Source: Cladorhizidae sp. MBARI D1340-BT2 (Eukaryota; Porifera; Demospongiae; Poecilosclerida; Cladorhizidae). Taken from it: a stretch of DNA of 64,000 nucleotides. Where the stretch lies: the NCBI GenBank assembly GCA_028752905.1, contig JAQNBH010000013.1, positions 22,069,477 through 22,133,476 of the forward strand, in the 5' to 3' direction. Below are positions 1-10,858 of this stretch, in pieces. A model generated the notes under the pieces. The model was not told the DNA's origin. It made no database searches and worked only from the letters and a program-made list of their open reading frames with translations. The position numbers and the translations under genes were made by a program. Position 1 is the stretch's first letter; each line of letters opens with the position of its first letter.

Positions 1-1201
1 AAAAGACAGATAATTAGAAGGGCTATCCGGTGATATAAAAATTATCTTTTTTGGGTAAAGTGTAGAACAGTTATTAGCTTTACGGCAAAAAAACAAGATT
101 TTTGGGGGGGAAATGAGAAACATATAGACCAAATTAGGGCAAATATCAAGATAGAGAACACATAATGAAAACTATCATTCGAATCATATCAAGTCCATTA
201 CAGTGAAGTATGCATAATAAATGGGTTTTTGGTATCAACAGAGAGCACAGAGAGAGACCTGTCTTAATAGCTATATATCAATGAAGTTTGGAGAATCCAT
301 GAAGCTAACATATTTAGCATCAAGAGAGAGCAGAGAGAAACCTATCTTGTGATTCTATCAAGTCCATTACTGTGAAGTATGCAGAATATATGGATGTTTG
401 GTATCAAGAGAGAGAACAGAGAGAGGCCTACCTTTAGAGCTATATATCAAGTCTATTAATTGAAGTGTAGAGAATCTATGAAGCTAACATGTTTAGCTCA
501 AGATAGAGAACACTGAGAGATACCTATCTTGCAAGTCCATTACAGTGAAGTGTGCAGAATATATGGATGTTTGATATCAAGAGAGAGCACTTAGAGAGTC
601 CTATCTTAATAGCTTTACATCAAGTCTATTCAGTGAAGTGTGGATAATCTACGAAGCTAACATGTTTAGCATCAAGATAGAGAACACATAGAGAAACCTA
701 TCCTTCGAGTCATATCAAGTCCATTACAGTGAAGTGTGCATAATAAATGGTTTTTGGTACCAACAGAGAGCACAGAGAGAGACCTGTCTTAATAGCTATA
801 TATCAATGAAGTTTGGAGAATCCATGAAGCTTACATATTTAGCATCAAGAGAGAGCAGAGAGAAACCTATCTTGTGATTCTATCAAGTCCATTACTGTGA
901 AGTATGCAGAATATACAGATGTTTGGTATCAAGAGAGAGAACAGAGAGAGGACTACCTTTAGAGCTATATATCAAGTCTATTAATTGAAGTGTAGAGAAT
1001 CTATGAAGCTAACATGTTTAGCTCAAGATAGAGAACACTGAGAGATACCTATCTTGCAAGTCCATTACAGTGAAGTGTGCAGAATATATGGATGTTTGAT
1101 ATCAAGAGAGAGCACTTAGAGAGTCCTATCTTAATAGCTATACATCAAGTCTATTCAGTGAAGTGTGGATAATCTACGAAGCTAACATGTTTAGCATCAA
1201 G
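1..1201 (+). repeat. Unit 0, partial, two triplets
   Basis: Only the last 150 bases of U are present. They are followed by SR1c (151-324), SR2 (325-502), SR3 (503-676), SR1a (677-849), SR2 (850-1027) and SR3 (1028-1201). The composition is that of a 1436-class unit, so about 235 bases lie before the window. The text reads gaaaactatc and tgggtttttgg, as in units 6 and 19. Confidence 0.92.
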
Positions 1202-1443
1202 TAAGAGTACAATTCATAACTGCCCTAATTAACAAGACCAAAGTCCCAGATTTTGTCAACTGATAGAGAAGGCCCTTATCTCCAACATGTCAACAGATTA
1301 TCAATAAATGTAGTGGTTTTTCACTGGCAGGCCACCGCTTTGGCAACTGGAAAACGCCAGGAAATATCGCAAACCTTACCACTTCAAATCGCCATAACTT
1401 GCTAATACTTAGAGTACTCAAAAATGTGGCACGTACAAAAGAA

Positions 1444-1488
1444 AGATAATTAGAAGGGCTATCCGGTGATATAAAAATTATCTTTTTT
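1444..1488 (+). repeat. Inverted repeat with following T-run in U
   Basis: AGATAATT at 1444-1451 pairs perfectly with AATTATCT at 1476-1483, across a 24-base loop. The loop contains TATC-CGGT-GATA, which can form a second, smaller stem. Six T follow from 1483. The arrangement recurs in nearly every U copy I read. On the DNA it could form a small cruciform. As RNA it would be a stem followed by U residues, resembling a Pol III stop, but nothing shows that it is transcribed. Confidence 0.6.
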
Positions 1489-1517
1489 GGGTAAAGTGTA
1501 GAACAGTTATGAGCTTT

Positions 1518-1550
1518 ACGGCAAAAAAACAAGATTTTTGGGGGGAAAAT
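1518..1550 (+). repeat. Length-variable A-run/G-run segment in U
   Basis: Seven A, caag, five T, then five G and four A precede tgagaaacat. The A-run varies from about 6 to 10 and the G-run from about 3 to 7 between units. Some copies interrupt them (acggggaaaaaacaag at about 6458, ttttgtgggaaaaatg at about 7910). This is the most indel-prone part of the unit and also marks unit lineages. There is only one G-run, so a G-quadruplex within one copy is not expected. Confidence 0.8.
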
Positions 1551-1586
1551 GAGAAACATATAGACCAAATTAGGGCAAATATCAAG

Positions 1587-1769
1587 ATAGAGAACACATA
1601 ATGAAACCTATCATTCGAATCATATCAAGTCCATTACAGTGAAGTGTGCAGAATATATGGATGTTTGTATCAAGAGAGAGCACTTAGAGAGTCCTATCTT
1701 AATAGCTTTACATCAAGTCTATTCAGTGAAGTGTGGATAATCTACGAAGCTAACATGTTTAGCATCAAG
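1587..1769 (+). repeat. Model subrepeat SR0 (variant a, 183 bp)
   Basis: This is the first subrepeat after U, starting atagagaacacataatg. It contains the 8-bp palindrome attcgaat, lost in copies reading attctaat. Its two halves begin at caagtccattacag (1626) and caagtctattcag (1714), 88 bases apart. Variant a reads gcagaatatatgg and cttagagagtcc. Variant b (185 bp, for example 22497-22681) reads ttgcagaatattatgg and agggagagaccaatc. Variant c is like b but reads tatataaagtttatt. Confidence 0.88.
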
Positions 1770-1943
1770 ATAGAGAACACATAGAGAAACCTATCCTTCG
1801 AGTCATATCAAGTCCATTACAGTGAAGTGTGCATAATAAATGGATTTTTGGTACCAACAGAGAGCACAGAGAGAGACCTGTCTTAATAGCTATATATCAA
1901 TGAAGTTTGGAGAATCCATGAAGCTTACATATTTAGCATCAAG
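1770..1943 (+). repeat. Model subrepeat SR1 (variant a, 174 bp)
   Basis: First member of the SR1-SR2-SR3 cassette. It starts atagagaacacatagag and has the half-starts caagtccattacag at 1809 and caatgaag at 1898. The second half has lost about ten bases at its start compared with SR0 and SR3, which identifies SR1. Variants: a (tggatttttggtacc, then gcttacatattt), b (tgtttttttgtatc), c (tgggtttttggtatc, fused directly to the U exit), d (tggatttttggtatc). Confidence 0.88.
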
Positions 1944-2121
1944 AGAGAGCAGAGAGAAACCTATCTTGTGATTCTATCAAGTCCATTACTGTGAAGTATG
2001 CAGAATATACAGATGTTTGGTATCAAGAGAGAGAACAGAGAGAGGACTACCTTTAGAGCTATATATCAAGTCTATTAATTGAAGTGTAGAGAATCTATGA
2101 AGCTAACATGTTTAGCTCAAG
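1944..2121 (+). repeat. Model subrepeat SR2 (178 bp)
   Basis: Second member of the cassette, starting agagagcagagagaaacc. It has ccattactgtgaag in the first half (from 1978) and ctattaattgaag in the second (from 2067). It ends gctcaag or gcacaag rather than gcatcaag. Lineage marks include atatacagatg, atatacggatg or atatatggatg, and gtatgcag or gtatgaag. Confidence 0.88.
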
Positions 2122-2295
2122 ATAGAGAACACTGAGAGATACCTATCTTGCAAGTCCATTACAGTGAAGTGTGCAGAATATATGGATGTTTGATATCAAG
2201 AGAGAGCACTTAGAGAGTCCTATCTTAATAGCTATACATCAAGTCTATTCAGTGAAGTGTGGATAATCTACGAAGCTAACATGTTTAGCATCAAG
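2122..2295 (+). repeat. Model subrepeat SR3 (174 bp)
   Basis: Last member of the cassette, starting atagagaacactgagag. Its half-starts are caagtccattacag at 2151 and caagtctattcag at 2240, 89 bases apart. It ends at the caag that joins the next U, or the next SR1 in long units. Lineage marks are tttgatatc or tttggtatc, catcaagtc or catcaactc, and tttagcatc or tttaccatc. Confidence 0.88.
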
Positions 2296-3387
2296 TAAGA
2301 GTACAATTCATAACTGCCCTAATTAACAAGACCATGTCCCAGATTTTGTCAACTGATAGAGAAGGCCCTTATCTGCAACATGTCAACAGATTATCAATAA
2401 ATGTAGTGGTTTTTCACTGGCAGGCCAACGCTTTGGCAACTGGAAAACGCCAGGAAATATCGCAAACCTTACCACTTCAAATCACCATAACTTGCTAATA
2501 CTTAGAGTACTCAAAATTTTGGCACGTACAAAAGACAGATAATTAGAAGGGCTATCCGGTGATATAAAAATTATCTTTTTTGGATAAAGTTTAGAAAAGT
2601 TATGAGCTTTACGGCAAAAAAACAAGATTTTTTGGGGGGAAATGAGAAACATATAGACCAAATTAGGGCAAATATCAAGATAGAGAACACATAATGAAAC
2701 CTATCATTCGAATCATATCAAGTCCATTACAGTGAAGTGTGCAGAATATATGGATGTTTGTATCAAGAGAGAGCACTTAGAGAGTCCTATCTTAATAGCT
2801 TTACATCAAGTCTATTCAGTGAAGTGTGGATAATCTACGAAGCTAACATGTTTAGCATCAAGATAGAGAACACATAGAGAAACCTATCCTTCGAGTCATA
2901 TCAAGTCCATTACAGTGAAGTATGCATAATAAATGTTTTTTTGTATCAACAGAGAGCACAGAGAGAGACCTGTCTTAATAGCTATATATCAATGAAGTTT
3001 GGAGAATCCATGAAGCTAACATATTTAGCATCAAGAGAGAGCAGAGAGAAACCTATCTTGTGATTCTATCAAGTCCATTACTGTGAAGTATGCAGAATAT
3101 ACGGATGTTTGGTATCAAGAGAGAGAACAGAGAGAGGCCTACCTTTAGAGCTATATATCAAGTCTATTAATTGAAGTGTAGAGAATCTATGAAGCTAACA
3201 TGTTTAGCACAAGATAGAGAACACTGAGAGATACCTATCTTGCAAGTCCATTACAGTGAAGTGTGCAGAATATATGGATGTTTGGTATCAAGAGAGAGCA
3301 CTTAGAGAGTCCTATCTTAATAGCTATACATCAACTCTATTCAGTGAAGTGTGGATAATCTACGAAGCTAACATGTTTACCATCAAG
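2296..3387 (+). repeat. Unit 2, 1092 bp, U+SR0a+triplet
   Basis: U has accatgtccc and gccaacgctttgg. SR1b carries the T-run, and SR3 has caactctatt and tttaccatc. With unit 1 it forms a 2186 bp dimer that recurs as units 3-4. Confidence 0.93.
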
Positions 3388-4481
3388 TAAGAGTACAATT
3401 CATAACTGCCCTAATTAACAAGACCAAAGTCCCAGATTTTGTCAACTGATAGAGAAGGCCCTTATCTGCAACATATCAACAGATTATCAATAAATGTAGT
3501 GGTTTTTCACTGGCAGGCCACCGCTTTGGCAACTGGTAAACGCCAGGAAATATCGCAAACCTTACCACTTCAAATCACCATAACTTGCTAATACTTAGAG
3601 TACTCAAAAATTTGGCACGTACAAAAGACAGATAATTAGAAGGGCTATCCGGTGATATAAAAATTATCTTTTTTGGATAAAGTTTAGAAAAGTTATGAGC
3701 TTTACGGCAAAAAAACAAGATTTTTGGGGGGGAAATGAGAAACATATAGACCAAATTAGGGCAAATATCAAGATAGAGAACACATAATGAAACCTATCAT
3801 TCGAATCATATCAAGTCCATTACAGTTAAGTGTGCAGAATATATGGATGTTTGTATCAAGAGAGAGCACTTAGAGAGTCCTATCTTAATAGCTTTACATC
3901 AAGTCTATTCAGTGAAGTGTGGATAATCTACGAAGCTAACATGTTTAGCATCAAGATAGAGAACACATAGAGAAACCTATCCTTCGAGTCATATCAAGTC
4001 CATTACAGTGAAGTGTGCATAATAAATGGATTTTTGGTACCAACAGAGAGCACAGAGAGAGACCTGTCTTAATAGCTATATATCAATGAAGTTTGGAGAA
4101 TCCATGAAGCTTACATATTTAGCATCAAGAGAGAGCAGAGAGAAACCTATCTTGTGATTCTATCAAGTCCATTACTGTGAAGTATGCAGAATATACAGAT
4201 GTTTGGTATCAAGAGAGAGAACAGAGAGAGGACTACCTTTAGAGCTATATATCAAGTCTATTAATTGAAGTGTAGAGAATCTATGAAGCTAACATGTTTA
4301 GCTCAAGATAGAGAACACTGAGAGATACCTATCTTGCAAGTCCATTACAGTGAAGTGTGCAGAATATATGGATGTTTGATATCAAGAGAGAGCACTTAGA
4401 GAGTCCTATCTTAATAGCTATACATCAAGTCTATTCAGTGAAGTGTGGATAATCTACGAAGCTAACATGTTTAGCATCAAG
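3388..4481 (+). repeat. Unit 3, 1094 bp, U+SR0a+triplet
   Basis: U has catatcaac and ctggtaaacgcc, as expected after a taccatc junction. SR0a has a private cagttaag. SR1a to SR3 match unit 1. Confidence 0.93.
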
Positions 4482-5573
4482 TAAGAGTACAATTCATAAC
4501 TGCCCTAATTAACAAGACCATGTCCCAGATTTTGTCAACTGATAGAGAAGGCCCTTATCTGCAACATGTCAACAGATTATCAATAAATGTAGTGGTTTTT
4601 CACTGGCAGGCCAACGCTTTGGCAACTGGAAAACGCCAGGAAATATCGCAAACCTTACCACTTCAAATCACCATAACTTGCTAATACTTAGAGTACTCAA
4701 AATTTTGGCACGTACAAAAGACAGATAATTAGAAGGGCTATCCGGTGATATAAAAATTATCTTTTTTGGATAAAGTTTAGAAAAGTTATGAGCTTTACGG
4801 CAAAAAAACAAGATTTTTTGGGGGGAAATGAGAAACATATAGACCAAATTAGGGCAAATATCAAGATAGAGAACACATAATGAAACCTATCATTCGAATC
4901 ATATCAAGTCCATTACAGTGAAGTGTGCAGAATATATGGATGTTTGTATCAAGAGAGAGCACTTAGAGAGTCCTATCTTAATAGCTTTACATCAAGTCTA
5001 TTCAGTGAAGTGTGGATAATCTACGAAGCTAACATGTTTAGCATCAAGATAGAGAACACATAGAGAAACCTATCCTTCGAGTCATATCAAGTCCATTACA
5101 GTGAAGTATGCATAATAAATGTTTTTTTGTATCAACAGAGAGCACAGAGAGAGACCTGTCTTAATAGCTATATATCAATGAAGTTTGGAGAATCCATGAA
5201 GCTAACATATTTAGCATCAAGAGAGAGCAGAGAGAAACCTATCTTGTGATTCTATCAAGTCCATTACTGTGAAGTATGCAGAATATACGGATGTTTGGTA
5301 TCAAGAGAGAGAACAGAGAGAGGCCTACCTTTAGAGCTATATATCAAGTCTATTAATTGAAGTGTAGAGAATCTATGAAGCTAACATGTTTAGCACAAGA
5401 TAGAGAACACTGAGAGATACCTATCTTGCAAGTCCATTACAGTGAAGTGTGCAGAATATATGGATGTTTGGTATCAAGAGAGAGCACTTAGAGAGTCCTA
5501 TCTTAATAGCTATACATCAACTCTATTCAGTGAAGTGTGGATAATCTACGAAGCTAACATGTTTACCATCAAG
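4482..5573 (+). repeat. Unit 4, 1092 bp, copy of unit 2
   Basis: Carries the same marks as unit 2 (gccaacgc, SR1b, caactctatt, taccatc), exactly 2186 bases later. Confidence 0.93.
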
Positions 5574-6141
5574 TAAGAGTACAATTCATAACTGCCCTAA
5601 TTAACAAGACCAAAGTCCCAGATTTTGTCAACTGATAGAGAAGGCCCTTATCTGCAACATATCAACAGATTATCAATAAATGTAGTGGTTTTTCACTGGC
5701 AGGCCACCGCTTTGGCAACTGGTAAACGCCAGGAAATATCGCAAACCTTACCACTTCAAATCACCATAACTTGCTAATACTTAGAGTACTCAAAAATTTG
5801 GCACGTACAAAAGACAGATAATTAGAAGGGCTATTCGGTGATATAAAAATTATCTTTTTTGGATAAAGTTTAGAAAAGTTATGAGCTTTACGGCAAAAAA
5901 ACAAGATTTTTGGGGGGGAAATGAGAAACATATAGACCAAATTAGGGCAAATATCAAGATAGAGAACACATAATGAAACCTATCATTCGAATCATATCAA
6001 GTCCATTACAGTGAAGTGTGCAGAATATATGGATGTTTGTATCAAGAGAGAGCACTTAGAGAGTCCTATGTTAATAGCTTTACATCAAGTCTATTCAGTG
6101 AAGTGTGGATAATCTACGAAGCTAACATGTTTAGCATCAAG
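5574..6141 (+). repeat. Unit 5, 568 bp, U+SR0a
   Basis: Shortest class: U 5574-5958 and SR0a 5959-6141, without triplet. Marks are ctggtaaacgcc, ctattcggtg (CpG-type change from atccggtg) and tcctatgttaatagc. Recurs as units 10 and 16. Confidence 0.93.
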
Positions 6142-7577
6142 TAAGAGTACAATTCATAACTGCCCTAATTAACAAGACCATGTCCCAGATTTTGTCAACT
6201 GATAGAGAAGGCCCTTATCTGCAACATGTCAACAGATTATCAATAAATGTAGTGGTTTTTCACTGGCAGGCCACCGCTTTGGCAACTGGAAAATGCCAGG
6301 AAATATCGCAAACCTTACCACTTCAAATCACTATAACTTGCTAATACTTAGAGTACTCAAACTTTTGGCACATACAAAAGACAGATAATTAGAAGGGCTA
6401 TCCTGTGATATAAAAATTATCTTTTTTGGGTAAAGTGTAGAACAGTTATGAGCTTTACGGGGAAAAAACAAGATTTTTGGGGGGGAAATGAGAAACATAT
6501 AGACCAAATTAGGGCAAATATCAAGATAGAGAACACATAATGAAAACTATCATTCGAATCATATCAAGTCCATTACAGTGAAGTATGCATAATAAATGGG
6601 TTTTTGGTATCAACAGAGAGCACAGAGAGAGACCTGTCTTAATAGCTATATATCAATGAAGTTTGGAGAATCCATGAAGCTAACATATTTAGCATCAAGA
6701 GAGAGCAGAGAGAAACCTATCTTGTGATTCTATCAAGTCCATTACTGTGAAGTATGCAGAATATATGGATGTTTGGTATCAAGAGAGAGAACAGAGAGAG
6801 GCCTACCTTTAGAGCTATATATCAAGTCTATTAATTGAAGTGAAGAGAATCTATGAAGCTAACATGTTTAGCTCAAGATAGAGAACACTGAGAGATACCT
6901 ATCTTGCAAGTCCATTACAGTGAAGTGTGCAGAATATATGGATGTTTGATATCAAGAGAGAGCACTTAGAGAGTCCTATCTTAATAGCTTTACATCAAGT
7001 CTATTCAGTGAAGTGTGGATAATCTACGAAGCTAACATGTTTAGCATCAAGATAGAGAACACATAGAGAAACCTATCCTTCGAGTCATATCAAGTCCATT
7101 ACAGTGAAGTGTGCATAATAAATGGATTTTTGGTACCAACAGAGAGCACAGAGAGAGACCTGTCTTAATAGCTATATATCAATGAAGTTTGGAGAATCCA
7201 TGAAGCTTACATATTTAGCATCAAGAGAGAGCAGAGAGAAACCTATCTTGTGATTCTATCAAGTCCATTACTGTGAAGTATGCAGAATATACAGATGTTT
7301 GGTATCAAGAGAGAGAACAGAGAGAGGACTACCTTTAGAGCTATATATCAAGTCTATTAATTGAAGTGTAGAGAATCTATGAAGCTAACATGTTTAGCTC
7401 AAGATAGAGAACACTGAGAGATACCTATCTTGCAAGTCCATTACAGTGAAGTGTGCAGAATATATGGATGTTTGATATCAAGAGAGAGCACTTAGAGAGT
7501 CCTATCTTAATAGCTATACATCAAGTCTATTCAGTGAAGTGTGGATAATCTACGAAGCTAACATGTTTAGCATCAAG
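6142..7577 (+). repeat. Unit 6, 1436 bp, U+two triplets
   Basis: SR0 is absent: the U exit runs straight into SR1c, giving SR1c-SR2-SR3-SR1a-SR2-SR3. U marks are gaaaatgcc, atcactataac, ggcacatac, atcctgtg and acggggaaaa. The first SR2 has gtgaagagaatc. Recurs as units 11, 13 and 17. Confidence 0.93.
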
Positions 7578-8672
7578 TAAGAGTACAATTCATAACTGCC
7601 CTAATTAACAAGACCAAAGTCCCAGATTTTGTCAACTGATAGAGAAGGCCCTTATCTCCAACATGTCAACAGATTATCAATAAATGTAGTGGTTTTTCAC
7701 TGGCAGGCCACCGCTTTGGCAACTGGAAAACGCCAGGAAATATCGCAAACCTTACCACTTCAAATCACCATAACTTGCTAATACTTAGAGTACTCAAAAT
7801 TTTGGCACGTACAAAAGACAGATAATTAGAAGGTCTATCCGGTGATATAAAAATTATCTTTTTTGGGTAAAGTGTAGCAAAGTTATGAGATTTACGGCCA
7901 AAAAAAAAGATTTTTGTGGGAAAAATGAGAAACATATAGACCAAATTAGGGCAAATATCAAGATAGAGAACACATAATGAAACCTATCATTCGAATCATA
8001 TCAAGTCCATTACAGTGAAGTTTGCAGAATATTATGGATGTTTGATATCAACAGAGAGCACAGGGAGAGACCAATCTTAATAGATATATATCAAGTTTAT
8101 TCAGTGAAGTGTGGAGAATCTATGAAGCTAACCTGTCTAGCATCAAGATAGAGAACACATAGAGAAACCTATCATTCGAGTCATATCAAGTCCATTACAG
8201 TGAAGTATGCATAATAAATGTTTTTTTGTATCAACAGAGAGCACAGAGAGAGACCTGTCTTAATAGCTATATATCAATGAAGTTTGGAGAATCCATGAAG
8301 CTAACATATTTAGCATCAAGAGAGAGCAGAGAGAAACCTATCTTGTGATTCTATCAAGTCCATTACTGTGAAGTATGCAGAATATACGGATGTTTGGTAT
8401 CAAGAGAGAGAACAGAGAGAGACCTACCTTTAGAGCTATATATCAAGTCTATTAATTGAAGTGTAGAGAATCTATGAAGCTAACATGTTTAGCACAAGAT
8501 AGAGAACACTGAGAGATACCTATCTTGCAAGTCCATTACAGTGAAGTGTGCAGAATATATGGATGTTTGGTATCAAGAGAGAGCACTTAGAGAGTCCTAT
8601 CTTAATAGCTATACATCAAGTCTATTCAGTGAAGTGTGGATAATCTACGAAGCTAACATGTTTAGCATCAAG
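7578..8672 (+). repeat. Unit 7, 1095 bp, U+SR0b+triplet
   Basis: First unit of the second lineage: aaggtctatcc, gtagcaaag, ttttgtgggaaaaatg and SR0b. The triplet is SR1b-SR2-SR3, with gagacctacc in SR2. Confidence 0.93.
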
Positions 8673-9765
8673 TAAGAGTACAATTCATAACTGCCCTAAT
8701 TAACAAGACCATGTCCCAGATTTTGTCAACTGATAGAGAAGGCCCTTATCTGCAACATGTCAACAGATTATCAATAAATGTAGTGGTTTTTCACTGGCAG
8801 GCCAACGCTTTGGCAACTGGAAAACGCCAGGAAATATCGCAAACCTTACCACTTCAAATCACCATAACTTGCTAATACTTAGAGTACTCAAACTTTTGGC
8901 ACGTACAAAAGACAGATAATTAGAAGGGCTATCCGGTGATATAAAAATTATCTTTTTTGGGTAAAGTGTAGTACAGTTATGAGCTTTACGGCAAAAAAAC
9001 AAGATATTTGGGGGGGAAATGAGAAACATATAGACCAAATTAGGGCAAATATCAAGATAGAGAACACATAATGAAACCTATCATTCGAATCATATCAAGT
9101 CCATTACAGTGAAGTGTGCAGAATATATGGATGTGTGTATCAAGAGAGAGCACTTAGAGAGTCCTATCTTAATAGCTTTACATCAAGTCTATTCAGTGAA
9201 GTGTGGATAATCTACGAAGCTAACATGTTTAGCATCAAGATAGAGAACACATAGAGAAACCTATCCTTCGAGTCATATCAAGTCCATTACAGTGAAGTGT
9301 GCATAATAAATGGATTTTTGGTACCAACAGAGAGCACAGAGAGAGACCTGTCTTAATAGCTATATATCAATGAAGTTTGGAGAATCCATGAAGCTTACAT
9401 ATTTAGCATCAAGAGAGAGCAGAGAGAAACCTATCTTGTGATTCTATCAAGTCCATTACTGTGAAGTATGCAGAATATACAGATGTTTGGTATCAAGAGA
9501 GAGAACAGAGAGAGGACTACCTTTAGAGCTATATATCAAGTCTATTAATTGAAGTGTAGAGAATCTATGAAGCTAACATGTTTAGCTCAAGATAGAGAAC
9601 ACTGAGAGATACCTATCTTGCAAGTCCATTACAGTGAAGTGTGCAGAATATATGGATGTTTGATATCAAGAGAGAGCACTTAGAGAGTCCTATCTTAATA
9701 GCTATACATCAAGTCTATTCAGTGAAGTGTGGATAATCTACGAAGCTAACATGTTTAGCATCAAG
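8673..9765 (+). repeat. Unit 8, 1093 bp, U+SR0a+triplet
   Basis: U has accatgtccc and gccaacgc, with private gtagtacag and aagatatttgg. SR0a has ggatgtgtgtatc. The triplet starts with SR1a. Confidence 0.92.
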
Positions 9766-10858
9766 TAAGAGTACAATTCATAACTGCCCTAATTAACAAG
9801 ACCAAAGTCCCAGATTTTGTCATCTGATAGAGAAGGCCCTTATCTCCAACATGTCAACAGATTATCAATAAATGTAGTGGTTTTTCACTGGCAGGCCACC
9901 GCTTTGGCAACTGGAAAACGCCAGGAAATATCGCAAACCTTACCACTTCAAATCACCATAACTTGCTAATACTTAGAGTACTCAAAATTTTGGCACGTAC
10001 AAAAGACAGATAATTAGAAGGGCTATCCGGTGATATAAAAATTATCTTTTTTGGATAAAGTTTAGAAAAGTTATGAGCTTTACGGCAAAAAAACAAGATT
10101 TTTTGGGGGGAAATGAGAAACATATAGACCAAATTAGGGCAAATATCAAGATAGAGAACACATAATGAAACCTATCATTCGAATCATATCAAGTCCATTA
10201 CAGTGAAGTGTGCAGAATATATGGATGTTTGTATCAAGAGAGAGCACTTAGAGAGTCCTATCTTAATAGCTTTACATCAAGTCTATTCAGTGAAGTGTGG
10301 ATAATCTACGAAGCTAACATGTTTAGCATCAAGATAGAGAACACATAGAGAAACCTATCCTTCGAGTCATATCAAGTCCATTACAGTGAAGTATGCATAA
10401 TAAATGTTTTTTTGTATCAACAGAGAGCACAGAGAGAGACCTGTCTTAATAGCTATATATCAATGAAGTTTGGAGAATCCATGAAGCTAACATATTTAGC
10501 ATCAAGAGAGAGCAGAGAGAAACCTATCTTGTGATTCTATCAAGTCCATTACTGTGAAGTATGCAGAATATACGGATGTTTGGTATCAAGAGAGAGAACA
10601 GAGAGAGGCCTACCTTTAGAGCTATATATCAAGTCTATTAATTGAAGTGTAGAGAATCTATGAAGCTAACATGTTTAGCACAAGATAGAGAACACTGAGA
10701 GATACCTATCTTGCAAGTCCATTACAGTGAAGTGTGCAGAATATATGGATGTTTGGTATCAAGAGAGAGCACTTAGAGAGTCCTATCTTAATAGCTATAC
10801 ATCAACTCTATTCAGTGAAGTGTGGATAATCTACGAAGCTAACATGTTTACCATCAAG
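9766..10858 (+). repeat. Unit 9, 1093 bp, U+SR0a+triplet
   Basis: U has ctccaac and a private gtcatctgatag. SR1b follows. SR3 ends caactctatt...taccatc, leading into a 568 bp unit as in units 4 and 15. Confidence 0.92.

Larger units (their letters stand above)
1202..1586 (+). repeat. Model U module (385 bp, once per unit)
   Basis: This is the first complete copy of the part of the unit that is not built from subrepeats. It runs from taagagtac to the caag before atagagaacac. In order it holds a cactggcaggccaccgcttt segment, the 8-bp palindrome gagtactc, an 8-bp inverted repeat followed by six T, an A-run/G-run segment, and an exit sequence ending aaatatcaag. That ending resembles the gcatcaag end of the subrepeats and may mark the old junction. 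U is close to twice the subrepeat length, but I see no convincing homology to the subrepeats. U copies are 384-386 bp across the window. Confidence 0.93.
1202..2295 (+). repeat. Unit 1, 1094 bp, U+SR0a+triplet
   Basis: U reads ctccaacatgtc and atcgccataac, so the 92-codon minus-strand frame at 1290-1568 is open. The frame starts at TTG, and its first ATG is three codons further in. The copy also has aaaatgtggc and gaaagataatt, the latter not seen in other units. Triplet SR1a-SR2-SR3. Confidence 0.93.
1202..5573 (+). repeat. Block A: two copies of a 2186 bp dimer
   Basis: Units 1+2 and 3+4 alternate 1094 and 1092 bp. The second members share gccaacgc, SR1b and taccatc. The first members share SR0a-SR1a but differ in U (ctccaac/atcgcc against catatc/ctggtaaacgcc), so one boundary has been exchanged. 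Confidence 0.8.

Noticed and set aside
303..350. GA-rich stretches as microsatellites
   Set aside because: They are short, imperfect parts of the subrepeats with stable length between copies, not independent simple repeats.
1335..1362. CENP-B-box-like text around ctttggcaactggaaaacgcc
   Set aside because: It only loosely recalls the TTGGAAACGGGA part and lacks the full core spacing. No support for CENP-B binding.
1315..1362. Short inverted repeats ctggc/gccag and agtg/cact in U
   Set aside because: Stems are only 4-5 bp, and the ctggc/gccag pair has a long loop; not distinguishable from chance.
1471..1488. TATA-like gatataaaaat as a promoter, and the T-run as a terminator
   Set aside because: The region is AT-rich, no transcribed product is identifiable, and the T-run lies immediately after the TATA-like text. 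Insufficient to call a promoter or terminator.
1290..1568. 92-codon minus-strand open frame, and its nine relatives at 28058, 29721, 40825, 43585, 48913, 50576, 57228, 60554 and 62217
   Set aside because: It starts with TTG, has no recognisable domain, lies wholly in the U repeat, and is stopped by TGA or TAG in the other U copies I read. It is a fortuitous frame, not annotated as a gene.
1566..1577. A TTAGGG hexamer in caaattagggcaaat of every U
   Set aside because: It is a single hexamer per unit with no tandem telomeric tract, so it occurs by chance.
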